Notes: a model not told the origin generated them from the letters alone. A stretch of DNA of 20,597 nucleotides from JBAXXL01 sp038206725 (GCA_038206725.1 JBBRAO010000045.1:1-20597), one strand, 5' to 3'. Shown: positions 7,193 to 16,199, counted from the first letter of the stretch. Numbers and translations: made by a program.

Positions 7193-8458
7193 ATGTTATC
7201 AATAAAAAGAGTTGCTATATTTACTCTTATATTATGCTTTTGCATTTCTACGATTAAGCTGAGCGCTCAATGTTGTGTTGCCGGAAACCCTTCGAGTTCA
7301 AGGGATAACCGCTCAGGAAATAGCAAAAACGCATTGGATATCTCGCTTGGCGATATGTATTCGTATTCTGATACATATTATTCCGGCAGTAAAGTCAATG
7401 ATTATAAGTATATCAAAGATTCATATTTCAATTTTTCATCGCTTTCGCTTGCTTACGGGCTAACGGAAAGATTGCAAATATCCGCCGAAATCGGTTATTA
7501 TACCGGCAAAATACAAAATTTCGATTTTGGGGCTGGGCAGAAATTCAGTCGCAAAGCTTATGGTTTGGGTGATGGTTCAATTGGAATTTCGTATAAGCTA
7601 TTCAGCAATGAAAGCAATACATTCGTAATTACACCAAGCCTGCGCGCTACCTTACCTATCGGAGTATTTGACCAAATGTATGGACCGGTTGTATTACCGA
7701 TTGATTTGCAACCTTCGTCAGGCGGTTATAAATACGAAGCCGGCTTAATGTTCCTGAAACGCTTCGAAACTACCAATTTCTCAATTTTTTCCGCAAATAC
7801 TTTTGAATATTCGCAACGGATTAAAACCGAACGCACGAATTACAAATATGGGAATTTATATAACTTCTCTATATTAGGAATTTATAATATTTCGGAACCT
7901 TTGACGGGTATTATAAAGGTCAGGGCGCAAATCCGCGATAAAGCCATAGACGACGCGAATAATATAATTGATGCTACGGGAGGTTTTACATTATTCATAG
8001 CCCCTCAGATTGAATTCAAATTTTATGATACTTGGAAGCTCTCGTTGCAGTACGAAATGCCTATATATCGGGATCTGAACAGTATTCAGCTTGGCAATAA
8101 GTATGCTATTAACGCGCGCATCTCGAAAAGGATAAATTTTAGCGGTGAAATGGTATCAAGAAAAACAATCGAAAAAGATTTATCGGGTGTTGATGTCAAA
8201 ACCAGCATTTTCAAAGTAGTGGGTTCGTGCGATATGTGCAAAGAACGCATCGAAAAAACTGCTATGGAATTCAAAAATGTTGTTCGGGCTGTTTGGGATG
8301 CTAATACGAAAATACTCGAAATCACTTATGAAAACGAAATCAATTTAGATGCCGTCAAAAAAGCACTTGCAAAGGCAGGGCACGATAACGATTCTTATAA
8401 AGCATCGGATAAAGTATATGAAAGTCTGCCCGGGTGCTGTCATTACAGACCAGAATAG
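7193..8458 (+). CDS. Outer-membrane beta-barrel fused to a C-terminal HMA domain
   Basis: The 421-residue protein has a signal peptide (about 1-25, cut before QCCVAG, so the mature N-terminus would carry a vicinal Cys pair). A central region of about 280 residues has alternating amphipathic strands typical of an outer-membrane barrel (LSLAYGLTERLQISAEIGYY, FVITPSLRATLPIG, APQIEFKFYDTWKLSLQYEM). The last 85 residues are an HMA domain with C346-x-x-C349 (GSCDMCKERIEKTA), GHDNDSYK and a closing GCCHYRP (C415-C416). The HMA part closely parallels the protein at 6134 in layout. An HMA domain on a non-TonB barrel is uncommon in my knowledge. A role in moving or sensing soft metal at the outer membrane is inferred. 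It ends the operon, and a strong terminator follows at 8483. Confidence 0.8.
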   Translation: MLSIKRVAIFTLILCFCISTIKLSAQCCVAGNPSSSRDNRSGNSKNALDISLGDMYSYSDTYYSGSKVNDYKYIKDSYFNFSSLSLAYGLTERLQISAEIGYYTGKIQNFDFGAGQKFSRKAYGLGDGSIGISYKLFSNESNTFVITPSLRATLPIGVFDQMYGPVVLPIDLQPSSGGYKYEAGLMFLKRFETTNFSIFSANTFEYSQRIKTERTNYKYGNLYNFSILGIYNISEPLTGIIKVRAQIRDKAIDDANNIIDATGGFTLFIAPQIEFKFYDTWKLSLQYEMPIYRDLNSIQLGNKYAINARISKRINFSGEMVSRKTIEKDLSGVDVKTSIFKVVGSCDMCKERIEKTAMEFKNVVRAVWDANTKILEITYENEINLDAVKKALAKAGHDNDSYKASDKVYESLPGCCHYRPE

Positions 8459-8482
8459 ATATTCCTATATCCCAAAAATGCT

Positions 8483-8519
8483 AAATTGGACTCCACTTCG
8501 GAAGTGGAGTCCAATTTTT
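8483..8519. terminator. Strong hairpin terminator of the HMA operon
   Basis: A perfect 16-bp stem (8483-8498 with 8502-8517, 3-nt loop) contains the core GGACTCCACTT/AAGTGGAGTCC and ends in T residues. An A-run upstream (8473-8478) means it may also work on the other strand. Confidence 0.85.
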
Positions 8520-8527
8520 GTTTTAGC

Positions 8528-8611
8528 CCTCTCATTCCCAAGCAGGAGCTTGGTAAAGAGGAAGAAATCCCGAAGGGATTGAAAATGATTAGCCCCGAAT
8601 GAAATTCGGGG
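8528..8611. repeat. Cluster of three short palindromes (REP-like)
   Basis: Three hairpins follow one another: CCTCT..CCAAGC with GCTTGG..AGAGG (8528-8561), AATCCC-gaa-GGGATT (8566-8580), and CCCCGAAT-gaa-ATTCGGGG (8593-8611). Two share a GAA loop. The arrangement resembles dispersed intergenic palindromic units of Bacteroidota-type genomes rather than coding DNA. Whether it recurs in this genome cannot be seen from this window. Confidence 0.55.
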
Positions 8612-8652
8612 TAAAATGTAATCTATATCGTACTGACTCCGAAGTAGTCAAA

Positions 8653-8688
8653 CAAAAAAAGGTAGATATAAAATCTACCCATTTTTTT
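8653..8688. terminator. Bidirectional terminator after hpt
   Basis: GGTAGAT (8661-8667) pairs with ATCTACC (8673-8679). Eight A residues precede it and seven T residues follow, so it can end transcription from both sides. It lies 5 nt beyond the hpt stop codon on the minus strand. Confidence 0.8.
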
Positions 8689-8692
8689 CTTC

Positions 8693-9238
8693 TTATTCTT
8701 CCGCCAATATATAAATATCTTTCAAATACCTGCCTTTTTGGGCGAAATCCAATCCATAACCTACTATAAATATTGATTTAACAACGAAGCCTATATATTT
8801 TGGATTGACTTCTACCTTGCGGGCTTCGGGCTTGGAAAACAATGTTACAATCTCCACCGAATTAGGATGATACTCCCGCATCTTTTTCAATAAAGCCTGC
8901 ATAGTGTAACCGCTGTCCACTATATCTTCGACTATCAACACATCTCGTCCGGTCAGGTCGGGGAGAGGCATAAAAAGCTCCACTTCGCAGGAACTTTCCA
9001 TATTGTTATAATACGAAGAAGCCTTTACGCAGTGGTATTCGCTTTCGATATTTGTATGCAAAATCAAGTCGGTAGCAAAAGGCATCGCTCCATTGGCAAT
9101 AACGACGAAAACAGGATTACTATCGGCATAATCGCTTCTGATTTGCAGAGCTAACTCTTTAACCCTCTTTATAATGCAGTCTTCTGAAATATACTTTTCA
9201 AAAATCCTGCCGTCGATTACAACTTTTTCTTTTTCCAT
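8693..9238 (-). CDS. hpt: Hypoxanthine phosphoribosyltransferase
   Basis: The 181-residue protein has the length and motifs of bacterial HPRT: VVIANGAMPFATDL (44-57) in place of the usual LKGA loop, the PRPP-binding motif VLIVEDIVDSGYTM (100-113) with the acidic pair E104-D105, and FIVGYGLDF (157-165) with the purine-site Asp. It makes IMP/GMP from hypoxanthine or guanine and PRPP in the cytoplasm. The ATG at 9236-9238 lies 2 nt after the tilS stop, so translation is probably coupled. A tilS-hpt pair is a known arrangement in several bacterial phyla. Confidence 0.95.
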   Translation of the reverse strand: MEKEKVVIDGRIFEKYISEDCIIKRVKELALQIRSDYADSNPVFVVIANGAMPFATDLILHTNIESEYHCVKASSYYNNMESSCEVELFMPLPDLTGRDVLIVEDIVDSGYTMQALLKKMREYHPNSVEIVTLFSKPEARKVEVNPKYIGFVVKSIFIVGYGLDFAQKGRYLKDIYILAEE

Positions 9239-9240
9239 AT

Positions 9241-12200
9241 CTATAGAGTGTAGTATTCCACTTTTACAGCTTTTTTCGTTTTTTCGGATATTTTGCAGTT
9301 CTCGTTAATTCTATATCCGCAAACCCAAATAACCTCATCGCCATTTGCTAAAACGATTATATTTGGTTTGTCCACGCTTGGAATTTTCTCGTTTATCAGG
9401 AAATCGCTTATTTTCATAGTTCCGTTCATTCCCAACGGCGTAAAATTATCGCCCTGCATCCAAGGACGGAAGGTCATTTTTGCTGGCATTTGATCCGCAT
9501 CGAGAAACTCTATTTTTGGATTAGGATTATACTTAACTTCATTCATATTGACCGATGTCAACTTGATTTTATAACGGTCAATTGTTACCGATTGGTCCTT
9601 CATCACTTCCGCCGATTCATCCACTTTTTTATCAAGCTTTCCGATTATCAACAAATTTCTGTCATAAGCCGCTTGATATGATTGTTGGAATTCAACCATT
9701 TTACCGGATGTTTTACCGATTAAATTCAAAATCGAATCTATTGTAAGCATAGGGATTGAAGGAATTTTCAAATGTTTATTCAACGCGTATTGCAGAATTT
9801 CACCCTGCATAAACTCATCAAAAGTCTGTAATGTTTGCGCTTTCATCGAAAATCGTTCTAAACGGATGTCGGTGATAACTGTTTGTGCGGCGGATTGAAC
9901 TTGCTGATTTATATTTTGATCGGCACCGTAAATTAATTCAGCCGCTCTATTAATCGCTTCGATTATCTGTGGATTAAATTCTTTTTCTAACAAAGGAATT
10001 AAAACCCTGCGAATTCTGTTTCTTGTATAATCAACGGCTTCGTTCGTACGATCTTCGCGCCATTTTAATTTTCTCGCTTTCGCATATTCGATTATTTCTT
10101 TTTTCTTCAATGTTAGAAGTGGTCGTGCTATTACAACATTCTTTACGAAATTGCGTGTTGCAGGAATACCGCTCAAGCCTGTTAAGCCGCTTCCACGGAA
10201 TAAATTGAATAAAAACGTCTCAGCAGAATCGTCCGCGGTATGGGCTGTAGCAACGAAATCCGCATAGTGGTTCCTGGAGGTTCTTTCGAAGAAATTATAA
10301 CGCAACTGACGTGCGGCTAATTCGATACTAATAGAATTTTTTTCAGAATATGTTAAAACATCACCCTTAGCTGAAAAATAATCAAATCCGTATTTTATAG
10401 CCAGATCCTTTACAAAATCTTCGTCCGCGTCGGAATCAGCTCCTCGTAAGCTATGATTATAATGTGCGATGATTATTTTGAAGTAGAACTTTTCAGATAG
10501 CAATGCTAATAAATCGAGTAAAGAAACCGAATCAACTCCACCGCTTACACCAACAAGTATTGTCGCGGTATTGTCAACATAAATCTCATTCTTCAAGAAC
10601 TTCTCTACTTGTGCTAAGGCTTTCTGTATGCTTAAATCCAATTTTTGATCGGTTGTCATCTGCATTTCAGGTGGCAATTGCGGGAAACTGATATTTGCGA
10701 TTATCTCTGTAACACGTTCTGTAATTTGTTGTTTTTCAAATAAATCTGTTTCATCTTTCCGTATAATTACCGGAGCCGACGGTTGCAAAATATTCTTTTT
10801 AATCACCGGTTTTTCTTTATGAACCGGTTTTTTATCGGAAACATTGCTGTTGCTGACCTTCATATTATTTGGGATAAACTTGCTGGAATTTGCTTCGCTA
10901 GTTTTTGCCGGAACAGGCTTTTTATGTTCTTTTTGTTTTGGAATATCTTTAACTTTTGGAACATCTTCTGTTGGAATTTCGGTTTGTTCTTCCGTATTAG
11001 CAATTTTTTCAGGCAGTGCTTGTTTATTCCTATTATTGGGATGTTGACCTTTCCCTTTAATAGGTTGTTTAACTTTAATTGGAGTTTCTAATGAGATTTC
11101 TGGGCTTATTTCGTCCGTCTGCTCTCCAACTTCAGGTGCTAACAATTGAGCTTGTAGGCTCTTTTGAGCATTAGTTTTTTTCTTACGCTTTTTCGATTTC
11201 GCTTTTTTCGCAGAGGATTCAGGTGCAACAGGAGCTTCGCTTATTGGAGCTTGAGGAACTTCACCAAGAGCAATAGCTTCGCTTTCAGCCGCCATCTTAA
11301 TGATATTATCTTTCTTTAATACAATTTGTTCTAATACCTTAGCGATTTTAGCCTTGTCAGCTTCTATTCTGAGCTCTTCTTCCGATTTAAGATTATAGTT
11401 TATTTCTTCTTCTTCTTTTTCGATTGGTGATTCAGTAAGCGGTTCTATAGAGTTTTTCAAACTTTTCTTAACCGGTTGTTTGCCTTTCTTTTGACCTTTT
11501 GCCGGTTTGTTTTTATTAGGAACCTTTTGAGCCTCTACATTTTCAACTTCCTCAGGAACAACAATTGGAGCGCTTTCCTTCTCTACTTCAACTTCAACCA
11601 CTTGTTGCCTTGATGGATCATTTTTCATTCCAATCGAATCCAATGCTCTTTGAACAACTTCGCTTCGTTGGTGTTTTACAATTACTTCCGGGGTAGTTTT
11701 AATTTCTTCGGTTTTTTCAATCGCTTCAGGTTGTTTGTTTTCTATAAGCGGTTTCTCGATTTCAGGAACTACAGTTGGAGTTATTTCCGCTTCAACTCCG
11801 GCAAAGTCAGGTTTTGCATTTGGGCGTACAGGTACTTTCTTTTTCGATTTCGGAGGTACAACTGTTTTTGCCTTACCTTTTTTAGAGCTTACAGTCACTT
11901 CTTTTTCTTCGGATACTAATTTCTTAGGAGCTTCTTCGATGGTTGGAATCTCAACTTTAGGTTCTTCGATTTTTGGTGCAGACTCAATCACCTTTTTCTG
12001 TGGTGCTGGAATCGGTTTTTTAATTGCTGTTTTTCCCTTCTTAGGCTTTTGAATAGGTACTTCCTTGACGGGAGCGATGATTGCTTCGGCAGGAACTCTT
12101 TCTTCGATTACAACAGAATTAAGATCAATTGGTATATCTTTTAAAATATCAGGAATTTTGCTTTTTGATTCGGTTTTCTTTTTTGGTGTAGTCAATTTTG

Positions 12201-12423
12201 GTTTATTTATATTACTTAAATCTAATATGATAGTTTTATCCAAATCAACAATTTCAGCTATTTGTTCAGGTATTTCAATAGCTTTTGAGTCCGGTTTAGC
12301 TTTCGTAATCGGAGTTTTTTTCGGTTTTGCAACAACTTTTGCCGATTTTTTCGGTTTTGAATTAGCAATAGGTTTCGTATCTTTTAATTTATCATTTGAG
12401 TCATTGTTTTCAACTTCTGTCAT
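9241..12423 (-). CDS. tilS: tRNA(Ile)-lysidine synthetase with a very long charged N-terminal extension
   Basis: The last 470 or so of 1060 residues are a normal TilS: the PP-loop ATP motif SGGVDS at 627-632, HYNHSLRGADSDADEDF, ELAARQLRYNFF, TAHTADDSAETFLFNLFRGSG, TRNRIRRVLIPLLE, and a C-terminal domain ending KISEKTKKAVKVEYY. It makes lysidine at position 34 of the AUA-reading tRNA-Ile. The first 586 or so residues are low complexity, rich in Lys, Pro, Glu, Ala and Val, with Lys-rich blocks such as KKAKSKKRKKKTNAQKS, and look disordered. I chose the ATG at 12423 over an upstream TTG (12456) because a TAnnTTTG motif at 12461-12454 would place the transcript start between them. Internal ATGs at 10665 and 10659 would give a TilS of usual length (about 472-474 aa), so a short product is also possible. 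Confidence 0.92.
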   Translation of the reverse strand: MTEVENNDSNDKLKDTKPIANSKPKKSAKVVAKPKKTPITKAKPDSKAIEIPEQIAEIVDLDKTIILDLSNINKPKLTTPKKKTESKSKIPDILKDIPIDLNSVVIEERVPAEAIIAPVKEVPIQKPKKGKTAIKKPIPAPQKKVIESAPKIEEPKVEIPTIEEAPKKLVSEEKEVTVSSKKGKAKTVVPPKSKKKVPVRPNAKPDFAGVEAEITPTVVPEIEKPLIENKQPEAIEKTEEIKTTPEVIVKHQRSEVVQRALDSIGMKNDPSRQQVVEVEVEKESAPIVVPEEVENVEAQKVPNKNKPAKGQKKGKQPVKKSLKNSIEPLTESPIEKEEEEINYNLKSEEELRIEADKAKIAKVLEQIVLKKDNIIKMAAESEAIALGEVPQAPISEAPVAPESSAKKAKSKKRKKKTNAQKSLQAQLLAPEVGEQTDEISPEISLETPIKVKQPIKGKGQHPNNRNKQALPEKIANTEEQTEIPTEDVPKVKDIPKQKEHKKPVPAKTSEANSSKFIPNNMKVSNSNVSDKKPVHKEKPVIKKNILQPSAPVIIRKDETDLFEKQQITERVTEIIANISFPQLPPEMQMTTDQKLDLSIQKALAQVEKFLKNEIYVDNTATILVGVSGGVDSVSLLDLLALLSEKFYFKIIIAHYNHSLRGADSDADEDFVKDLAIKYGFDYFSAKGDVLTYSEKNSISIELAARQLRYNFFERTSRNHYADFVATAHTADDSAETFLFNLFRGSGLTGLSGIPATRNFVKNVVIARPLLTLKKKEIIEYAKARKLKWREDRTNEAVDYTRNRIRRVLIPLLEKEFNPQIIEAINRAAELIYGADQNINQQVQSAAQTVITDIRLERFSMKAQTLQTFDEFMQGEILQYALNKHLKIPSIPMLTIDSILNLIGKTSGKMVEFQQSYQAAYDRNLLIIGKLDKKVDESAEVMKDQSVTIDRYKIKLTSVNMNEVKYNPNPKIEFLDADQMPAKMTFRPWMQGDNFTPLGMNGTMKISDFLINEKIPSVDKPNIIVLANGDEVIWVCGYRINENCKISEKTKKAVKVEYYTL

Positions 12424-12453
12424 AATAATCCAAGTATTATTGATTATAAACAA

Positions 12454-12461
12454 CAAAATTA
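12454..12461 (-). promoter_or_regulatory. Candidate -7 element for tilS-hpt
   Basis: The minus strand reads TAATTTTG, matching the Bacteroidota -7 consensus TAnnTTTG, about 30 nt before the ATG at 12423. No well-spaced -33 motif is clear. Confidence 0.4.
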
Positions 12462-12505
12462 CAACTTTTTTTACAATTTAGCCTTCGAATTATGTTAAAA
12501 TTTAT

Positions 12506-12513
12506 TACTTTTG
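12506..12513 (+). promoter_or_regulatory. Candidate -7 element for the DUF2851 gene
   Basis: TACTTTTG matches TAnnTTTG and lies 31 nt before the TTG start at 12545. It faces away from the tilS motif, so the 121-nt gap would hold a divergent promoter pair. Confidence 0.45.
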
Positions 12514-12544
12514 TATTCATTTACTATTTTGGAAAGAAAAAACC

Positions 12545-13555
12545 TTGGAAAATTACAAAGAAACAGAAGTCCAAATACAAAAAAAAGTTCATTTTTATCT
12601 TTCAGATCCTTCTAAAATATATAGGACATTGAGCGGAAAAAGACTGCAAGTTCTTTCACCCGGTAAAATAAATCGTTTGCCGGGACCCGATTTCAGCGAT
12701 ATGGCTTTATTAATTGATGGAAATATAATAATCGGCGATGCGGAATTTCATCAAAAGAGTTCTGAGTGGATAAAGCACAATCACGATGCCGATAAAGTAT
12801 ATGATAAAGTTGTTCTACATATTGTATTTGAAAATGACCGTTTGTTGGACAACCTTGAAACTTTTATCGCTCCACGTGAAGAAGTGCTAAATCAGGAAAT
12901 CGAATATAATACTGAAATTGATTTTGATAGTATAGAAGAAGTTCAGCATTTTGCTTTATATCGTTTATTACGAAAAAGCGCCGAAGCGCAAAGGCTGTTA
13001 AAAATAAACACTCTCGATGAAACGCTTAAGGAGACAATGCGATATTTTATAGAGCGGTACTCTTCGCGCAGGAGACGTCCTGTTTATACGACCGATAGCT
13101 TGGTAACATTGATCGATGTTCTGCCCGGTTCGTTTCACTATGACTTTTTGGAATCACTTCAAGAAGGCGATAGCTCCTACATTCCCGACAAAATGTTCCT
13201 ACTGTTAAAAAGCAAAATATCGAATGAAGGTGCACACTTAAGGAGGGAGATAATATTAAACTGCATTTTGCCGATTGCAATTTGCTTAGCGAATGAAGAA
13301 GCTCGAATCGGATTGTTATTTTGGTTTTGGTCAACACCGGCTTTGAATAGTTATGGTAAACTTTTCGACCGTTTCCCGAGAATACCGCAAAATTATCTAT
13401 GGCAACAGCAAGGAATGTTGGAATTAATGAAAATACACGGAAATAAAGCAAAAATTGATACTGACGTAATTGATAAGTTCGGCTTCAACGAAATTCTGAG
13501 TTTCTACAAAATAGGAAGGGCACCCGAAGATGCCCTTGAAAATAATATTTTATAG
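12545..13555 (+). CDS. DUF2851 family protein
   Basis: The 336-residue protein has DUF2851 hallmarks: a conserved G-x-x-N then GPDFSDMALLIDG (GPDF at 47-50), GDAEFHQKSSEW (64-75), H78 and H80 in KHNHDADKVYDKVVLHIVFEN, and a helical C-terminal half with RYSSRRRRP. The acidic and histidine residues in the N-terminal block look like a nuclease-type active site, but the family has no established function that I know of. The start is a TTG: it is preceded by GGAAAG, and the next Met is residue 53, inside the conserved block. It is transcribed away from tilS and converges on the propeller gene at 13566, only 10 nt beyond. Confidence 0.85.
   Translation: MENYKETEVQIQKKVHFYLSDPSKIYRTLSGKRLQVLSPGKINRLPGPDFSDMALLIDGNIIIGDAEFHQKSSEWIKHNHDADKVYDKVVLHIVFENDRLLDNLETFIAPREEVLNQEIEYNTEIDFDSIEEVQHFALYRLLRKSAEAQRLLKINTLDETLKETMRYFIERYSSRRRRPVYTTDSLVTLIDVLPGSFHYDFLESLQEGDSSYIPDKMFLLLKSKISNEGAHLRREIILNCILPIAICLANEEARIGLLFWFWSTPALNSYGKLFDRFPRIPQNYLWQQQGMLELMKIHGNKAKIDTDVIDKFGFNEILSFYKIGRAPEDALENNIL
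13516..13537. terminator. Weak hairpin at the end of the DUF2851 gene
   Basis: AAGGGCA (13516-13522) pairs with TGCCCTT (13531-13537) inside the last codons, followed by an AT-rich stretch. The two convergent genes leave only 10 nt between them, so this may serve as the terminator. There is no clean T-run. Confidence 0.3.
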
Positions 13556-13565
13556 TTTATTTCGG

Positions 13566-16133
13566 TTATCTATTAATTTCAATTTTAGTATATGAAGTAA
13601 AACCTGAAACTGTGACTAAACAAAGATAAGTTCCGTTAACTGCTTTAATACCTGCGCTATTTGAGCCGTCCCAATTGAAAGAATTTTTTCCGGTTGGGAG
13701 TATGCCATCGCGTAGTTTCGTTATTTCGTGGCCCGTAATATCGAATATCTTGACAGTACCATAACCTGAAACCGGAAGATTAAACTCGATATTTGAATTT
13801 TCATTCATCGGGTTAGGAAATACATTAACCTCAAAGTTAATTGGTTTTTCAGTTTCCTCTACACCAAGGTAGATGTTTTCTATCTTGAAATCCCAAATAC
13901 CCCTACCGTAAGTTGCAAATCTTGCGGTATTTGAGGACGGAACAAATTCTACCCATCTGAAATCTTGATCAGGTGAGTCCAAAGTAGCCATACTATACCA
14001 TCTATTCATCCAAGTAACAAATACATAAGGTCCAACACTTGTCGCCGCGAATACTAATTTCCCATCATTGCTAATAGCCATACCATTAATATAAGTATTT
14101 GGTAAACCCTCGTTAATTGCTTGGAAGGTTCGCCCGCCGTTAAAGGAGGCAAAAGCTCCGGGAGTGTTGTAACCACGTCCACCCACATAAATAATATTCT
14201 CATTGCTTGGGTCAATAGCTATATAATTGGCATAAAATGTTTCGTCGCCTACATAGATTGGGTAATCATTCCAATCCTCTCCGTTATTACTAACGTGCAA
14301 AATTCCTTTGTCAGATGCACAAAATACTTTATTCGATTTTGATAACTCTAAAGCGATAAGTTTTTCCGGTACAGTTTGTTCTGCGAAGTTTCTAGATTGC
14401 TTAACAGCTGTCAGTTCATAAGTTCCATCGGCTGTAAATTGCCATAAATATGAACCATTGTTAGCATCACCTCCAATGGCATAAGCGGCATTTGGGCGGT
14501 TATGCAACGCTCTTGTCGGTGTCATCCAGTGCCAGCCGTGTCCTTCGAAATCCCAAGTGCTGAGACCCATTGAATTATTCCAAACGGGAGCATTTCTCAT
14601 ATATAAAATAAAGTTAGGATAAACCGACCATAAGGAATTTCCTTCATCACTAGATGTTATCGAACCATAATCTCCACTGTATAATTGATCAAAACCCAAT
14701 GTTCGACCGGAATCTAAATTTGCTCTTTGGAAGCCTTGGTCCTGAGCACCGACATAGATTATATTTGGATCACTTTCTGCTGTTAAAACACTATAATATT
14801 GACTTACATTCAATCCATCCATAGATATATTTTTAATGTTAGCACCGTAATCATCCGATTTATATAGACCGCCGTCAGTAGAAACAAACATTAATTCATT
14901 GTCGTCCGGGGTTCTAAAAAATTGAATTGCAGGTACATCTGCGTGAAGCATTCTTTCGGGGGCTTGATAATAATTGACCCAGCTATTTCGAATATTCCAA
15001 CTTGCTCCACCATCGTAGCTTATATGTAATTCCATACTTCCTAAATAAGCAAAGTCAACAGAAAATGTAGATGTAGAAAAGCTTGTCATCATAAATTTGT
15101 TTTTATCTAAACTACCTCTCAAATCCCAGCTATCGCCTTCATCGTAAGAAGCCATAAAATAGTTATTATAGTTTGAGCCTGAGCGTATGCACAAAGCAAA
15201 ATTGATATTTGCATCGTTACTCGACCCACAAGCGGTTAACTCAATTGGCGATGTAACTAACATATCGTATTTTTTTTGAAAAACAATTTTACCGCTTTCT
15301 AAAGTAAATATAGAATCTGCCTTAAAGAAAAATACTTTATCCGTATCGTATTTATCCGCCCATAAATCCATTAATGAGAGATTATTTACTTCGAATAGAA
15401 TCCGCTCATAATTTGCACCGTGATCTTTGGAGTAATAAATTACTACTTTGTCCTTCCATTCCGAACTAAAATCCCATTCGTGACCCAATAAATATATAGT
15501 TTGATCGGCATCATTTGCAACAACACATCGGCGAACACCACCCCAATTTTTTGGATTCTGAAGTCCTTCTGATAAAGTCCAAGTTTGACCTTCGTCATCG
15601 GAATAAATTGAAAGTTTGCCACCATAGGTTACAGCCAAAATGCGTTTTTTCCCATCGAATTTTAAAACTTTCACCACGTGAGGATTATCAAAGTTTATAC
15701 TATTATTAAGGCAAGTCCAGTCGTCCCCGTCCAATGTACCACAAAATATATTTCCGCCGTCTGAAAAAGCATAAACTAGATTGTTTTCTAAGTCTAAATC
15801 GACTCCTCGAATACGTCCGGCATTGTTATTACTGCCTTTTTCTATCCACTTTCCTTCGATTCTACCGTTTGCTAAAAAATTGCCTTGTAGTGAATTTCTG
15901 TTTTTGTTCTTCGAGTCTCTGAGTAATAAATTATATTTGGATTGTCTTGTTTCGTTGTCTATAAGTTTCCAATTTATTCCGTCGTTTCCACCGCGACTTT
16001 GATTTATCCATTCCTCTCGCTTCAATTTATCGAATTTTTCACCGATTTCTTCAGGATTAGCTGAAAAAGCCGTATGGCTGTTAATTATGGCGATAACGCT
16101 GAACAATATAACTATTTTGTTGATTGAAATCAT
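13566..16133 (-). CDS. T9SS-exported beta-propeller with Asp-box (BNR) repeats
   Basis: The 855-residue protein has a signal peptide (residues 1-25, cut near AFSA-NP). It then has many Asp-box-like repeats of the sialidase/VPS10 propeller type: YSDDEGQTW (177-185), YSKDHGANY (234-242), SYDEGDSW (329-336), SYDGGASW (372-379) and KSDDYGANI (425-433). It also has VGAQDQGFQR (461-470), typical of Bacteroidota propellers of this kind. The last 85 residues are a T9SS type A sorting domain: VNVFPNPMNENSNIEFNLP, VKIFDITGHEITKL, GTYLCLVTVSG. It should cross the outer membrane and be released or anchored at the surface. No catalytic triad of a known sialidase is evident, so an enzyme activity is not claimed. 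It is divergent from the lipoprotein gene at 16227. Confidence 0.87.
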   Translation of the reverse strand: MISINKIVILFSVIAIINSHTAFSANPEEIGEKFDKLKREEWINQSRGGNDGINWKLIDNETRQSKYNLLLRDSKNKNRNSLQGNFLANGRIEGKWIEKGSNNNAGRIRGVDLDLENNLVYAFSDGGNIFCGTLDGDDWTCLNNSINFDNPHVVKVLKFDGKKRILAVTYGGKLSIYSDDEGQTWTLSEGLQNPKNWGGVRRCVVANDADQTIYLLGHEWDFSSEWKDKVVIYYSKDHGANYERILFEVNNLSLMDLWADKYDTDKVFFFKADSIFTLESGKIVFQKKYDMLVTSPIELTACGSSNDANINFALCIRSGSNYNNYFMASYDEGDSWDLRGSLDKNKFMMTSFSTSTFSVDFAYLGSMELHISYDGGASWNIRNSWVNYYQAPERMLHADVPAIQFFRTPDDNELMFVSTDGGLYKSDDYGANIKNISMDGLNVSQYYSVLTAESDPNIIYVGAQDQGFQRANLDSGRTLGFDQLYSGDYGSITSSDEGNSLWSVYPNFILYMRNAPVWNNSMGLSTWDFEGHGWHWMTPTRALHNRPNAAYAIGGDANNGSYLWQFTADGTYELTAVKQSRNFAEQTVPEKLIALELSKSNKVFCASDKGILHVSNNGEDWNDYPIYVGDETFYANYIAIDPSNENIIYVGGRGYNTPGAFASFNGGRTFQAINEGLPNTYINGMAISNDGKLVFAATSVGPYVFVTWMNRWYSMATLDSPDQDFRWVEFVPSSNTARFATYGRGIWDFKIENIYLGVEETEKPINFEVNVFPNPMNENSNIEFNLPVSGYGTVKIFDITGHEITKLRDGILPTGKNSFNWDGSNSAGIKAVNGTYLCLVTVSGFTSYTKIEINR

Positions 16134-16199
16134 TTTTCTAAGTAATAAATATGTTGATAAAAATATTGGCTCATAAAACTTAAAGCCGATAAAATTACT

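Noticed and set aside
8349..8582. 77-codon frame running out of the barrel-HMA gene into the intergenic hairpins
   Set aside because: It overlaps the C-terminal HMA coding region in another frame and then translates the terminator and palindromes.
8483..8688. CRISPR-like array from the run of hairpins
   Set aside because: The palindromes differ in sequence and spacing and there are no repeated units with unique spacers.
12424..12456. Upstream TTG start for tilS (adds 11 residues)
   Set aside because: The added residues are hydrophobic and unlike the charged extension, and the candidate -7 element at 12454-12461 would leave this codon outside the transcript.
10783..12481. Several open frames on the plus strand opposite the tilS extension
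   Set aside because: They are rich in Phe and Ser as expected from antisense reading of Lys/Glu-rich codons, and none has a promoter or ribosome site.
13047..13451. 134-codon frame antisense to the DUF2851 gene
   Set aside because: Shadow of a conserved-family gene with no supporting signal of its own.
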